Source: Chrysomallon squamiferum
Taxonomy: Eukaryota; Mollusca; Gastropoda; Neomphalida; Peltospiridae
DNA length: 64,000 bases
Reading direction: 5' to 3'
NCBI GenBank assembly: GCA_012295275.1
Contig: CM022674.1
Span: 14,836,038 to 14,900,037, forward strand
The notes below the pieces were generated by a model that made no database searches, had not been told where the DNA came from, and saw only the letters and a list, made by a program, of their open reading frames with translations. A program made the position numbers and the translations under genes. This document shows, piece by piece, positions 1-18,723 of the stretch (position 1 is its first letter; every line of letters starts with the position of its first letter).

Positions 1-86
1 CAATAACCCATAGACATGTGCTGAGGTATCGTCCAATAGTATTAAACGTTCACTAAATGAAATTAGGTTTACATTTATTTTTACAG

Positions 87-727
87 TTGCCATCGTTGTT
101 GGCGTCCTAATCGCAGTAGTGTTCGTCGACATTGTTGTTGTTGTTCTTATTGTCAACTACAAGAGGTAATGTATCTTTTCAGAAGTTTTCAGTAGAAGTA
201 CTTTTAGAGGTATAAAACTTCGTGACAGTAGTACAGGTTGAGAATCCCTTATCCGCAATGCTTGGGTCTGAAAGTGTTTCGGATTTTAGAATGTAAGGAA
301 TAGAATATGAAAATTGGATTTAAGACTAAATACACGTTCCATTTATATTTCATTTGCTAATTATACAAACTCGCTGAACTTTTTTTTATTTATTTATTTT
401 TTATATTTATAAGAATTCAGTAGTAGTGATAGTAATTATTGATATCATACTCTGTTGTTGTCGTTGTTTTCTTGATTTTTTTTCCCTTTATGTTATTGTA
501 TTACTTTTGTTATTACAGAAGGAGAAGAAAAAAACAGCAGGGAGAGACAACACAATGCAACAAGTGATGTAAACAACAACCAACATCAACAAGGCACTGA
601 AAGGTACGACGTCTATCTACACATATACCAGGCTCACGACAATCAAGACAGCGAACATTTGCGACATAACGATGCTTCACGTTACAATTCTTCTTCAAGT
701 TTCGACGATAGCCACGTTTACCTATAA
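87..727 (+). pseudogene. R1: 3' end (membrane and tail exons) of a receptor-family gene
   Basis: Only the last two exons lie in the window. Exon 5 (87-165) follows a TTTTTACAG acceptor and encodes a Val/Ile-rich membrane segment starting VAIVVGVL and ending NYK, then GTAATG. Exon 6 starts at 519 after TTACAG. Joined in the family phase, the tail meets TGA at 565-567, because an A-run in the basic start of the exon is one base longer than in R10. In the shifted frame the family tail is readable (YDVYLHI, SRYNS, SHVYL) and stops at 727, five or six residues before the usual end, so the last VYLHI motif is lost. It is a decaying gene, or a homopolymer sequencing error hides an intact frame. Membrane type matches R4, R6 and R10. 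Confidence 0.6.
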
Positions 728-1122
728 ATCAGTGGAACTACGTAGACGTCTTTGACGTCAGTCATAAACACACATTATATTGAATAATCTAGTAAAGGTG
801 TTTTACATGTTAATGTTATTTCCTCTACTTTGTTTATACGGTACATTTCATACGAAGGTTTTCCTGTAGTTTCTAGTCTAAACAGTAATTATGATGTTGT
901 TTTAGTTTATGATTATGTCTCTGAAAGAAACGTCGTTTTATGTTTCGTTTGACAATGAATAATATCTTTGTCATTTTCTGACACAGAAACCAATAAGTAA
1001 TGTCAAGTGATTGTGATGTAATTGTGATTATTACTGAGGTGAACCTAATTAAATGTACGAGGCCAGTCGCTAATATCAACATTATCGTATAACATAAAAC
1101 ATTTCTCTGACGTCACAGTTAA

Positions 1123-1128
1123 AATAAA
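1123..1128 (+). terminator. Poly(A) signal of R1
   Basis: AATAAA inside a conserved block (TGACGTCACAGTTAAAATAAA). It is followed about 20 bases later by GT-rich GATGTGTTT, the layout expected for a cleavage site. The same block follows R3, R9 and R10. Confidence 0.55.
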
Positions 1129-2289
1129 TATTGTAAATGAAAGATGTGTTTATTTATTATTAGATATCAAATAATGTTTCTTTTATCTGTCTTTAATTTG
1201 TTATTTTTTTCTTACTTTGAAAGTAATCATTCTTTATCTGTTTCTGCATACATACATATACGTATATGCACATATACACACATACACGCAAACATACAAA
1301 TAGACAAACAGATATGTTGATATTCTAATTTTTGACCAGTGAACAACAAATCTCAGATTTAAGAGTGTTAGACTAAGACATTTCTAAAAGTCACTCTCCG
1401 CACTGATAAAAACAAGAGACATTTTGTTCCAGTAAAGAGCAGTCGATCTCAGCTTTAGGAAATTAGCATTGGTATTGATGGCATTTGTCAAGAACAGGCG
1501 CGCTCTGATGCTCTCTAATTCATGGTGGAAATTTGGTAAACCTGAACAAACCATTTTTCACTGCAGTCGAACTTTATCTTTGAACAAGCGGAATTCTGAA
1601 TCAATCAACAACATTTTTAATTCGATCTGGAACATCCCGGAGTAAAAATACAAACTTAATATAGACACGCACACACTACTGTTAATAATAAGTTGCTGAC
1701 AATCTGCCTAAAAAGCAACCTCGTTTATGAGTCGAGTAGACGCAGGTTAGTTGATTCGGTGTTGATCACAATCCAGGACGAATAGGTGGTCACGAACAGT
1801 GTAAATAGAGGCTAAGGGATTTAGGCATATTGATTAGGGTTGGCAGATTTGCAGGAGTCATATTTTTTGGTATTGTGCACTAGAAACAGAAGTTGGTCAG
1901 GTGTATCAGCAAACTTCAATAGGAGCCTTAGTTGATACCACGTGATGAGTTAGTTGATAAACCAGTTCTCATTCCTGTTTGTGTTCCCTGCTTAAGCAGA
2001 AACATGCTGGTTTTAAAGATACATATAAAACTATAATCTGTTGTCAATTGTCATTTATCTATTAGAGCTAATTGCATCAATGATAATAAATGAAAGAAAT
2101 GCAGCATAACGCTGTTGTGCATGATAAAATGAAGCAAAACATTTTAGAAACAGATGCAAGATTCGCCAGCTCTTATTTATACTGGTGCTAACGAAGCTGG
2201 GGAAAACTTCCACCAATTAATTCTGTTTTTCAGTTAATGGATGTTCACTCTACGTCGAGTTCGATTTGTCCAATTTATGTTTGAGTCGT

Positions 2290-2560
2290 GTTCAAATCCA
2301 AACTGGCATCGACTTTTGCAACTTCTGTAAAAATGTTCTCCAGAATAAATAAAGCTGTCTGATCCTCATTTTGAACAAAAAACAGTCCTTTCATCACACA
2401 GACTCAAACTTTTCTGAAAGAAAATACCCACATATTCATCATCAAACATCCCATCAACCCGATCACTATGATGCACAAAACGTGATTTCCCAGAAATCTT
2501 GACAAGAACGTGCTCATCGTCGATAATACCATCATCAGCCAACGATTTTCAAAAGAGTCA
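2290..2560 (-). pseudogene. Decayed coding fragment, copy 1
   Basis: The minus strand reads as a protein fragment with KISGKSRFV, EYVGIFF, LCDERTVF and ALFILENIFTE, with one extra base breaking the frame. A second, more open copy is at 15074-15346. Differences between the copies look partly conservative (D/N, V/A), so it probably came from a real ORF, perhaps an accessory part of a DNA transposon. I cannot name the family. Confidence 0.35.
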
Positions 2561-2582
2561 CATCTGTTAAACTAAGTCCCTA

Positions 2583-2874
2583 GTTAATCATTTTTGTTGA
2601 GAAAAAAAAAGAAGTTAATATAATGATGGCCGGCTATCAGAGAGGAGTAATAATCACAAGAAAAGCTTTTTGGTTATTCGGATATTATATTACCTATTTA
2701 AAGACTTGCATGCTGTTAGTAATATTCCAGCTTAGTCATGTAATACTAAGGTGTCAACTATGCTTTTAGAATAGATACTGTGAATTATGATTAGTTGAAA
2801 CACGTATCAATGAGTATTTCTTAGTCAGCTAACCAAAGGAAAGGACATTACTACTACTACTACAACTACTACTG

Positions 2875-2909
<35 letters not shown>

Positions 2910-3136
2910 ACTACTACTACTACTATTACTATTTTTTAATTATTATTATAAGTACTTTTTAGAGTGTGGAAATCTGATACAGCATTTCAAAATTAAAATG
3001 AGAAAAATTAAATAAAAATAAATAAATAAATAATAACAATAATAATAATAATAATAATAATAATAGTAATAATAATACTAATAATAGTAGTAGTAGTAGT
3101 ATTAGCAGTAGTGGTAGTAGTAGTAGTAGTAGCAGC

Positions 3137-3173
<37 letters not shown>

Positions 3174-3478
3174 AGGAACCTGTCTATGCTGGTTCTATTT
3201 TTACTTTGTGAATACCCGGGTTATTCTAACCGAGACGAATTGCACATTTACTATTTACGTGTATTCATGCGTAACCCGGTAGCTTAAATCCGACTTAACA
3301 AAAATGAAGCGTAATTTAGTTTATTTTCTACTGTGATAATTGATAGTTCTTTTCCTTAGTTAGTCTAATAAGGAAAACTACGATGTTGTTTAGTGTACGA
3401 CATCGCTGACGTTGTTGCTGGTAGAAATGTATAAGGATATATTTTCGTTATTTGAAACAGAAAGACGGCTGAATTAAA
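2583..3478 (+). promoter_or_regulatory. Conserved 5' flank of R2
   Basis: About 0.9 kb upstream of the R2 start shares blocks, in the same order, with the flanks of R3 (9058-9932) and R4 (15383-16287). Shared pieces include TTGTTGAGAAAA, AAACACGTATCAATGA, a (TAC/TAA/TAG)n stretch, AATACCCGGGTTATTCT and AACCCGGTAGCTTAAATC. It likely holds the promoter. A TATA-like ATATATTTT lies about 45 bases before the ATG. The transcription start cannot be placed. Confidence 0.45.
2849..3175. repeat. (TAC)n, (AAT)n and (TAG)n trinucleotide tracts
   Basis: Long runs of TAC/TGC, then AATAAT, then TAGTAG/AGCAGT trinucleotides in the R2 5' flank. Equivalent tracts of different length occur at 9319-9650 and 15656-15970. 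Confidence 0.85.
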
Positions 3479-7038
<3,560 letters not shown>

Positions 7039-7086
<48 letters not shown>

Positions 7087-7250
7087 ATTAAAAAATGAAG
7101 ATTTTTGAAGATTTTTTCACTGAATAAAGAACTAAATAAAAATAAAAAGGAACTTTCTGGAGATTTACAATGAACAAAAAATCCAAAAGAAACCGGAAAA
7201 GAAAATAGATTTCTGAAGTTGATGTTCTGGGACATCTTTAAACTGAAGGT
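7039..7250 (+). repeat. (AAAT)n tract holding the R2 stop, then lost C-terminal coding sequence
   Basis: The R2 stop lies in the first units of an AAAT run (about 7039-7087). Beyond it, sequence such as GGAGATTTACAATGAAC and TTCTGAAGTTGATGTTCTGG resembles the end of the R11 tail. The tetranucleotide expansion probably created an earlier stop. Confidence 0.55.
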
Positions 7251-7723
7251 TATAAAACAAGAAAAAGAACAACAACAACAACAGCAACAACAGCAACAAC
7301 AATAATTAAAACAACAAAATAATTGCTGTCGTGCTTTAAGACAAGTATAAATATAAAGTGCTTTTGCGTGTACTGGAAATAGAGAAACAATCTTTCGCTT
7401 AAAATACTACTACTATTACTACTATTACTACTATTACTACTACTAATAATATTAATAATAATAATAAAAATCGAACACCCCACTTTTGCAAACTCATTAA
7501 TTCTGCCTTTCACTTATGCACATTGGATATTGTAGAAATTGGCATCGAATCTCTGTGCATTATACTATCCAAATAACATATATGTTCAGTCAGTATGTAC
7601 AGATATGTTTAAATTCTAAATTGTATTATGCCTCTTTTAGAAATAAAATTTTGAATGCAGCAACACTCTTTTGTTCTTTTTTTCTTTTCTTTTTTTCTGT
7701 TTATTCAAGTTTGTTTCTGTTGT
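7251..7723. other. R2 3' flank
   Basis: AT-rich, with (AAC)n, (TAC)n and pyrimidine-rich stretches. No gene seen. AATAAA-type hexamers occur near 7640, but none is clearly the R2 poly(A) site. Confidence 0.4.
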
Positions 7724-8280
7724 GATCATACAAATGTTAAATGTCGCTGAAAAGACTCGAACGCGTGACCTAATCGCCCACATAATGGGGATGACTAAAG
7801 GGACACATATCTTGCGTGTGTTTATTATGTTTGCTTAACAACCTTTAAAGTATCTGTATGTCTGATTCACGAAGGCAAGTAACTAAGTAAATATGGGTGT
7901 CTGCCTTTGTGTGCGTGTCGGTACCTCTGTATGCGTATAGTTATATATCTACATATATATACGTGTATGTGCGTATACAGGAGCATGAATGTATGTGTGT
8001 ATGAATATTTTTGTATATATGTATGTATAGATATATACGTATATATGTATTATGTATGTATGTATGGATGGATGTTTGTACATCTATATACACATTCATG
8101 TATGTAAGTATATATACGTATATGTATATATGTGTTTATGTATTATGTATGTATGTATCTATTTACTGTTCAATGTATGTTTCTATACATACATACATAT
8201 CTATGTATGTACGTATGAGCATTCATTATCTACTTATTTATTTACTTTTATGTCTTCAATCAGAAATACACATACTGTAC

Positions 8281-8342
<62 letters not shown>

Positions 8343-8451
8343 TTAATAATTCTCAAATAAATATCTGACCACCCAGATTAATCACACGGGTGTGTGAGGT
8401 CAGATTTCAAGTGTTCGAGTCTTGTCAGCGGCGTTTGAGATTTGTATGATC
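7724..8451. mobile_element. Putative fold-back/MITE-like element with ~50-bp inverted ends
   Basis: The left end (7724-7771, GATCATACAAATG... GACTCGAAC...GTGACCT) is the imperfect reverse complement of the right end (8397-8451, AGGTCAG...TTCGAGTCTTGTCAGC...TTTGTATGATC). The ~630 bases between hold TATG-type repeats and a (TAA)n run (8284-8342), with no transposase. I see no clear target-site duplication. Parts of the left end recur near 38690 and 40490 without the partner end. Confidence 0.45.
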
Positions 8452-9057
8452 AAACAGAAATAAAGAGCAATACACAGATTTCCTACGTTATAAATTTTAT
8501 CTCTGACCAATGTGTAATGAAATATACACAGTAACTCATATATTTATTTAATACAGGATTAGTTTAGGATTAAACTTGGTTCCAGTTTAAAGGATTACAT
8601 TTTAGAACTGAATAACAAGGAAATTGAAAGGACTACACTACAGGATTAAACAATGAAATGCAAGATTTCTCCTGCTTTGTCTCAAACGATATGAATGACA
8701 TCAAAAGAACATCTGTGCACCGATTAACTGCATTAAATCATTTAATCCGTAACTAAAGTGTTATAAAATGTATACAGATACTTGTACACTCACTTATGCA
8801 CCCATGTAATATATGATACCATCTGTTGTGGATAGTCAAATTTAACAGTGTTTTCTGTGTCAATACGACATGAGTCTTTACAAACACACTTGCCTAACCA
8901 GTTTGTATTTTAAATCTATAGACACTGTTATTAATACACCACAGATTTGTGTACTCGATAGAAACGAAACAGTTAACTTCGTCGTTCAGTGTTTTTCGTG
9001 CCTTAATAGCGTTTACAAATATTTTATGAGTATATATATATTGATATCCTAATTGAT
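8452..9057. other. Intergenic block shared, inverted, with the R7-R8 region
   Basis: No gene supported. Sequence such as ATCGTTTGAGACA (on the minus strand) and TTTAATCCGTAACTAAAGTG matches 38216-38640 and 40010-40440 in the opposite orientation. Confidence 0.5.
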
Positions 9058-9349
9058 AAGTCCAAGCTTAATCGTTTTTGTTGAGAAAATAAAGTTAATA
9101 TAATGATGCCGTAATAATCACAAGATAAGTTTTTTGGTTACTCGGATATTATATTACCTATTTAAAGACTTACATGTTGTTAGTAATATGCCAGCTTAGT
9201 TATCTAATACAAATGTGTCAACTATGTTTTACTTTTTAAAATAGATACTGTAAACAGTGATTAGTTGAAACACGTATCAATGAACATTTCTTGTTCAGCT
9301 AACTAAACCAAGGGTGATTACTACTACTACTACTACTGCTACTACAACA

Positions 9350-9384
<35 letters not shown>

Positions 9385-9576
9385 CACTACTATTACTCCT
9401 ACTACTATTATTATTAGTATTATTATTATTATTTACGCTCTATTAAACCAAGGACAGGAAGTCTTCCTTGTTAAACTTACCATAGGAACAACTACAAAAA
9501 TGAAAGTACATTTTATAGTGTGTGAAATCTGATATAGCATTACAAAAACAAAATAAAATAAAATAAAATAAATAAA

Positions 9577-9629
<53 letters not shown>

Positions 9630-9932
9630 TTACTAATAATAATAATAGTAATAAAGAACCTGTCTATACTAGATCTATTTTTACTTTGTGAATACCCGGG
9701 TTATTCTACCCGAGATGTATTGCTCTTTTACCATTTACGTGTATTCCGGTAGCTAAGGCTGACTTAACAAAAAATAAACTAGATTTTTTTTTTTTTTTTT
9801 TATTGTAATGATGTCTTAGTTATTTTCGTTACTTAGTCTAATAAGGAAAAACACGGTGATATTTAGTGTACGTGGTGGAAATGTGTAACGATATGTTTTC
9901 GTTATTTTAAACACAAAGACGGCGGAATTAAA
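9058..9932 (+). promoter_or_regulatory. Conserved 5' flank of R3
   Basis: Same ordered blocks as the R2 and R4 flanks, with trinucleotide runs at 9319-9400 and 9588-9650 and AATACCCGGGTTATTCT near 9700. A poly(T) run replaces part of the AAATGAAGCG region. Presumably a promoter relic. Confidence 0.4.
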
Positions 9933-13659
<3,727 letters not shown>

Positions 13660-14056
13660 ACGTCTTTGACCTGTATAACCATCATAACGTCAGTGATAAA
13701 CACAAATTATATTTAATAACCTAGTAAAGCTGTTTTTGCATGTTAATGTTATTTCCTCTACTTTGTTTATACTGTACATTTCCTACGAATGTTTTCCTGA
13801 AGTTTCTAGTGTAAAGAGTAATTCTGATGTTGTTTGAATTTATAATTATATCTCTGAAAGAAACGCCGTTTGATGTTTCTTTTTGACCATGAATAACATC
13901 TTTCTAATTTTCTGACACAGAAACCAATAACTAAAGTCCAGTGATTATTACGTAATTATGATTATTACTGAGGTGAACGTAATTCTGTGTACGACGCCAG
14001 TCGCTAATGTCAACATTATCGTAAAATATAAAACATTTCTCTGACGTCACAGTTAA

Positions 14057-14062
14057 AATAAA
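14057..14062 (+). terminator. Poly(A) signal of R3
   Basis: AATAAA in the conserved TGACGTCACAGTTAAAATAAA block, with GATGTGTTT downstream. Confidence 0.5.
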
Positions 14063-15073
14063 TATTGAAAATGAAAGATGTGTTTATTTATTACTAGATA
14101 TCAAATAATGTTTGATTTATCTCTCTTTAATTTGTTATTTCTTTCTTTGTTACTTTAAAATGTATCTTTCTCTATCTGTGTGTGCATACATACATATACA
14201 TATATGTACAGATACACACATATACGCACACATACAAATAGACAGATATCTTGATATCCTAATTTTCAGGAAATTGGCATCGGTATTGATGGCATTTGTC
14301 ACACTTCCCATCGAGAGACTGAGAAATTACTCTCTGTCACATGTCACGCACAGACGCGCTGTGATGCTCTGTTACTGATGGTGGAAATTAAAATTCTGAG
14401 CCAATTATCAACAACTTCCATTCGATCAGGAAGAGTCCAGTGTGAAGATATAAACGTAATATAGACATACATACACACTACTGTTAATAATAAGTTGCTG
14501 ACAAACTGCCAAGAAAGGAAGCTGGTTTAAGAGTCCGGGAGACGCAGGTTAGTTGATTCGTTGTTGATCACAATCCAGTACGAATAGGTGGTCACGAACA
14601 GTGTAAATGGAGGCTAAAGGATTTAGGCATATTTATTGGGGTTGGCCGATTTGGAGCAGTCAAACTTTTTGGCACTGTGCACTAGAAACAGAAGTTGGTC
14701 AGGTGTATCAACAAACTTCACTAGGAGCCTTAGTTGATAACACGTGATGAGTTAGTTGATAAATCAGTTCTCATGCCTGTTTCTGTTGCTTGCTTAAGCA
14801 GAAACATGCTGTTTTTAAAAATACATATAAAACAATAATCTGTTGTCAATTGTCATTTATCTATTAGGGCTAATTGTATCAATGATAATACATGACTGAA
14901 ATGGAGCATAACGCTGTTGTGCATGATAAAATGGAGCAAAACTTGAGAAACAGATCCAAAACTGGCCAGCTCTTATTTGTATTGTGTTAAGGAAACTATG
15001 GAAACCTTGAACCATTTAATTCTGTTCTTGAGTTAATGGATGTTCACTGTGCTTCGAGTTGCATTTGTCCAGT

Positions 15074-15346
15074 TTATGTTTGAAGTTTAGCTGATTTAAG
15101 AGTCATGGTGAAATCATAACTGGTATCGACTTTTGCAGCTTCAGTAAAAATGTTCTCCAGAATAAATAAAGTTGTCTGATCGTCATTTTGAACAAAAACA
15201 GTCCTTTCATCACACAGCCTCAAAGTTTTCTCAAAGAAAATACCCACGTATTCATCATGAAACATCGCATCAACCCGATCAGTATGAGGCACAAAACGTG
15301 ATTTACCAGAAATCTTGGCACCAACGTGCTCAATGTCATCAGTCAA
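15074..15346 (-). pseudogene. Coding fragment, copy 2, possibly transposon-derived
   Basis: An open frame of 90 codons with KISGKSRFV, EYVGIFFEK, LCDERTVFVQ and LFILENIFTEAAK. It has a frame-broken sister at 2290-2560. There is no recognisable complete domain or splice context. It sits in a duplicated intergenic block, so it is most likely a relic carried along by duplication. The family is not identified. Confidence 0.35.
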
Positions 15347-15382
15347 CGATTCAGAAAAGAGTCACATCTGTTAGACTAAGTC

Positions 15383-15684
15383 CTGCTTAATCGTTTTTGT
15401 TGAGAAAAAAAAGAGTTAATATAATGATGACCGGCTATCAGAGAGGAGTAATAATCACGAGATAAGCTTTTTGCTTACTCTGATATTATATTACCTATTT
15501 AAAGATTTACAAACTGTTATTAATATGCCAGCTTAGTTATCTAATACCAAAGTGTCAGCTATATTTTACTTTTTAAAATAGATACTGTGAACAGAGTTTT
15601 GTTGAAACACGTATCAGTGAACATTTCTTGGTCAGCTAACAAAACCAATGGTCATTACTACTACTACTACTACTATCATTATTA

Positions 15685-15738
<54 letters not shown>

Positions 15739-15877
15739 GTTACGCTCTACTAAACCAAGGAGAGGAAGTCTTCCTTATTAAACTTGTCACAATAACAACT
15801 GCAGAAATAAAAGTAATTTTACATTGTGTGAAATCTGATATAGCATTAGAAAAATAAAATAAAATAAAATAAAATAA

Positions 15878-15943
<66 letters not shown>

Positions 15944-16287
15944 CATGATTCTACTACTACTACTAATAATAATAGTAATAAGAACCTGTCTGTACTGGTT
16001 CTATTTTTATATTGTGAATACCCGGGTTATTCTACCCGAGACGAATTGCTCTTTTACTATTTACGTGTATTCATGTGTAACCCGGTAGCTTAAATCCGAC
16101 TGAACAAAAATGAAGCGTAATTTAGTTTATTTTCTATTGTGATATTTGTTAGTTCTTTTCCTTAGATAGTCTAATAAGGAAAAACACGATGTTGTTTAGT
16201 GAACGACATCGCTGACGTTGTGGTTGCTGGTGGAAATGTGTAAGGATATATTTTTGTTATTTTAAGCAGAAAGACGGCGGAATTAAA
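15383..16287 (+). promoter_or_regulatory. Conserved 5' flank of R4
   Basis: Closest match to the R2 flank. AATACCCGGGTTATTCTACC near 16016 and AACCCGGTAGCTTAAATCCG near 16078 are kept, and both genes share the AAGACGG..GAATTAAA leader just before the ATG. Confidence 0.45.
15656..15970. repeat. (TAC)n, (ATT)n and (AAT)n tracts
   Basis: Trinucleotide runs in the R4 5' flank, interrupted by a conserved stretch (CTCTACTAAACCAAGGAGAG). Confidence 0.85.
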
Positions 16288-16483
16288 ATGTTTTGGAAAC
16301 TGGTGACAGTGTGTGTTATGTTCACAGGAAGTGACGTACAAGGTAGGTAAACTGATATTAATATGTTGGTGTTTCGAAGAATGAACGTTTTTACATATTA
16401 TTAAAAGAGAGAGGGATACATAGAGAAAGATAGACAGAGAGAGAGAGATGGGTAAGAGAGAGAGAGAGTGTGAGTGAGTGAGT

Positions 16484-16548
<65 letters not shown>

Positions 16549-18688
16549 TGAATACAAAACATGTAGAGCAAAAGAGGAGAAAAATGAAAGAATGAAAAAG
16601 GAAAGAAGTACAATAATAGTTTCTTAGAGAGAGACAGATAAACATAAGATGCAGAGAGAAACAGAGAGGGAGCGAGTGATTATTCTATTAATTTACTCAA
16701 AAATAAGAAGATAGAAAAATGTACGAAAACAATTCGCTTGAGAAAATGTTTGTAGTTTCCATAGAGAAAAAATCAACCTCTCGTTTTCAAGCATTCATGT
16801 ACGTATGTTCGTATTTATAATTATAACACTTGATGCAAATAATTTGTAAGGTGGAATCTGCGCTGCCAGACAGATGAACAAAGAGCAAAACAGTGATTCT
16901 TAAAACGTGAACAAATGACAATGATTAAACAGTGTCTTTACTATATCACGTTAGAATTATTCTATTACTGTTTTTAGATTTTGTTGATTTCTATTACAGC
17001 TATTAAGGCTTGTAAAAAGGAATGGACTGCAAATTATCCAGGTACGTGACAAAAATAATATTTAATTCAGTTAAATATCTGATTATAAAACGTCTTAAGT
17101 TTCCGAAGAACTATAATCATAACTATAATTATAATTTTTATTTTTGTTATTAGTAGTATTAGCCGTATTATTAGTAGTAAGACGGGTAGTGGTAGTCACA
17201 GTAGTAGTAGTTGTTGTTCTTAAGGTAAAGATGAGTAGTAGTGGCAGTAATAGTAATAGTAGTAGAAATGGCGGTTGTTGTGATAGCAGAGACTCTAATG
17301 ATAATGTTTTGAAGACTTGTTTTTTTTTTTTTTTTGAATGAATAGGATTAGTTTTTTATGTATTTATATATATGTGGACAAATGATTTAAACTTTTTTGT
17401 TTTCAGTAATAGACATGTGTAATGATGGAGTTATCAGTGGAAATGAAACAGTTTATCTTGATGCCTTTGTACCAGCCAAATCAACAACAAATTGTATCTG
17501 TTCTGTTACTAGAATAGCAGAACATGCAATAACATTTAACTGGGACATAATACCTGACAAAAACTGTGGTTCAATGTTATTTTTTAATCATGAAAATCCG
17601 GTAAATTTTACCTGCAAAACAACAAATGAGGTAAGACCAGCATATAATAGATACGTGGACAGTACAGGATTTAATATCAGTCTAGAAACATCTAATCCAA
17701 GCTTCAATATCAATTACTGTGTTGCATTCTATAACACAGAAAACTCAGGTAATAATTCTGGTAATAATATTAAGTAATGGTGGTAACAGTAGTAATAAGT
17801 GTTGATTTTGTTGTTACTGTTTCAGTTTCTGTTCTTATTATAACAGAAGCATTTATATAAGCAGGTATGCTACAGTGATAACAATAGTAGTAATACAAAT
17901 AAGTTGGTACTAGTTTACGAGAAGTAGTAGCTGTAAGAGAAGAGTAATGGAATATTAGAAATATCAAATCTCAACTTCAATCTCAGTTATTGTGCTGATA
18001 GCATTTTTGTACTTGTTGCTGTTATTGTTGTTGTTGTTGTTGCTGCTGTTGTTGTTAATTGTATTAGTGTTTTTTCCTTTTTTCTCTTATTTTTTTGTGG
18101 GGGAGGTATGTTATTGTTGTTTTATCTAATTAAGCACTTCTATTACGACTACTACTGCTGCTACTACTAACAATAGTGGTAGCAGTAATGATAGTGGGAT
18201 GATAACAGCAGCAGTAAAAGTAGTGGTGATAAAATTGTCATAGTACTAGTAGTAATTAAAATTAAAAATAGTATTAATAGTGTAATAATTTCAATAGCTG
18301 CAATAATAATAACATACTAGCAATATTAAAGCAGCAGACACATCAGTAGTATTGGAGATAGCAGTAGTACCAGTAGGAATAGTAGCAGTAGTAGTATTAA
18401 TAAAGACATAGAAGTAGTAGTAGTAATATTGGTAGTCATGGTAATAGTAGTAGTAGTGGCATTGTCAGTAGCAGTAGCAGTGCTATTAGAAATGTCAGTA
18501 ATAGAAGTAGTAGTAGTAGTGGTGGTAGCCCAAGTAATGATTGCTGCAGATGTATTGGTAGCAGTAGGAGTAGTAACAGAAGTTATACTATTTATTAAAC
18601 GTGCACTAATAATAATATTAGTAATAATAGTAGTAGTTGCACTATTATTAGCAATAATGATGGTGTTGATGATGACGACGATGATGAT

Positions 18689-18723
<35 letters not shown>

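Larger units (their letters stand above)
728..2582. other. R1 3' flank and intergenic sequence
   Basis: No intact gene seen. The first ~400 bases look like a 3' UTR: they align by eye with the regions after the R3 and R10 stop codons and end in AATAAA. The rest matches 13660-15382 (between R3 and R4), so the whole tail-plus-flank unit was duplicated in tandem. A decayed antisense reading frame sits near 2290-2560. Confidence 0.6.
13660..15382. other. R3 3' flank and R3-R4 intergenic sequence
   Basis: Matches 728-2582 along most of its length. It includes a 3' UTR-like start, a poly(A) signal and the antisense fragment at 15074-15346. No other gene seen. Confidence 0.55.

Noticed and set aside
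8385-8440. tRNA-derived SINE B-box (TGTTCGAGTCT)
   Set aside because: No matching A-box or cloverleaf, and the motif is part of the inverted end of the fold-back element.
8870-9052. Frame starting MSLYKHTC, similar to a frame on the minus strand at 40028-40297
   Set aside because: The two lie in a duplicated non-coding block that matches also outside the frame. No splice signals or constraint seen.
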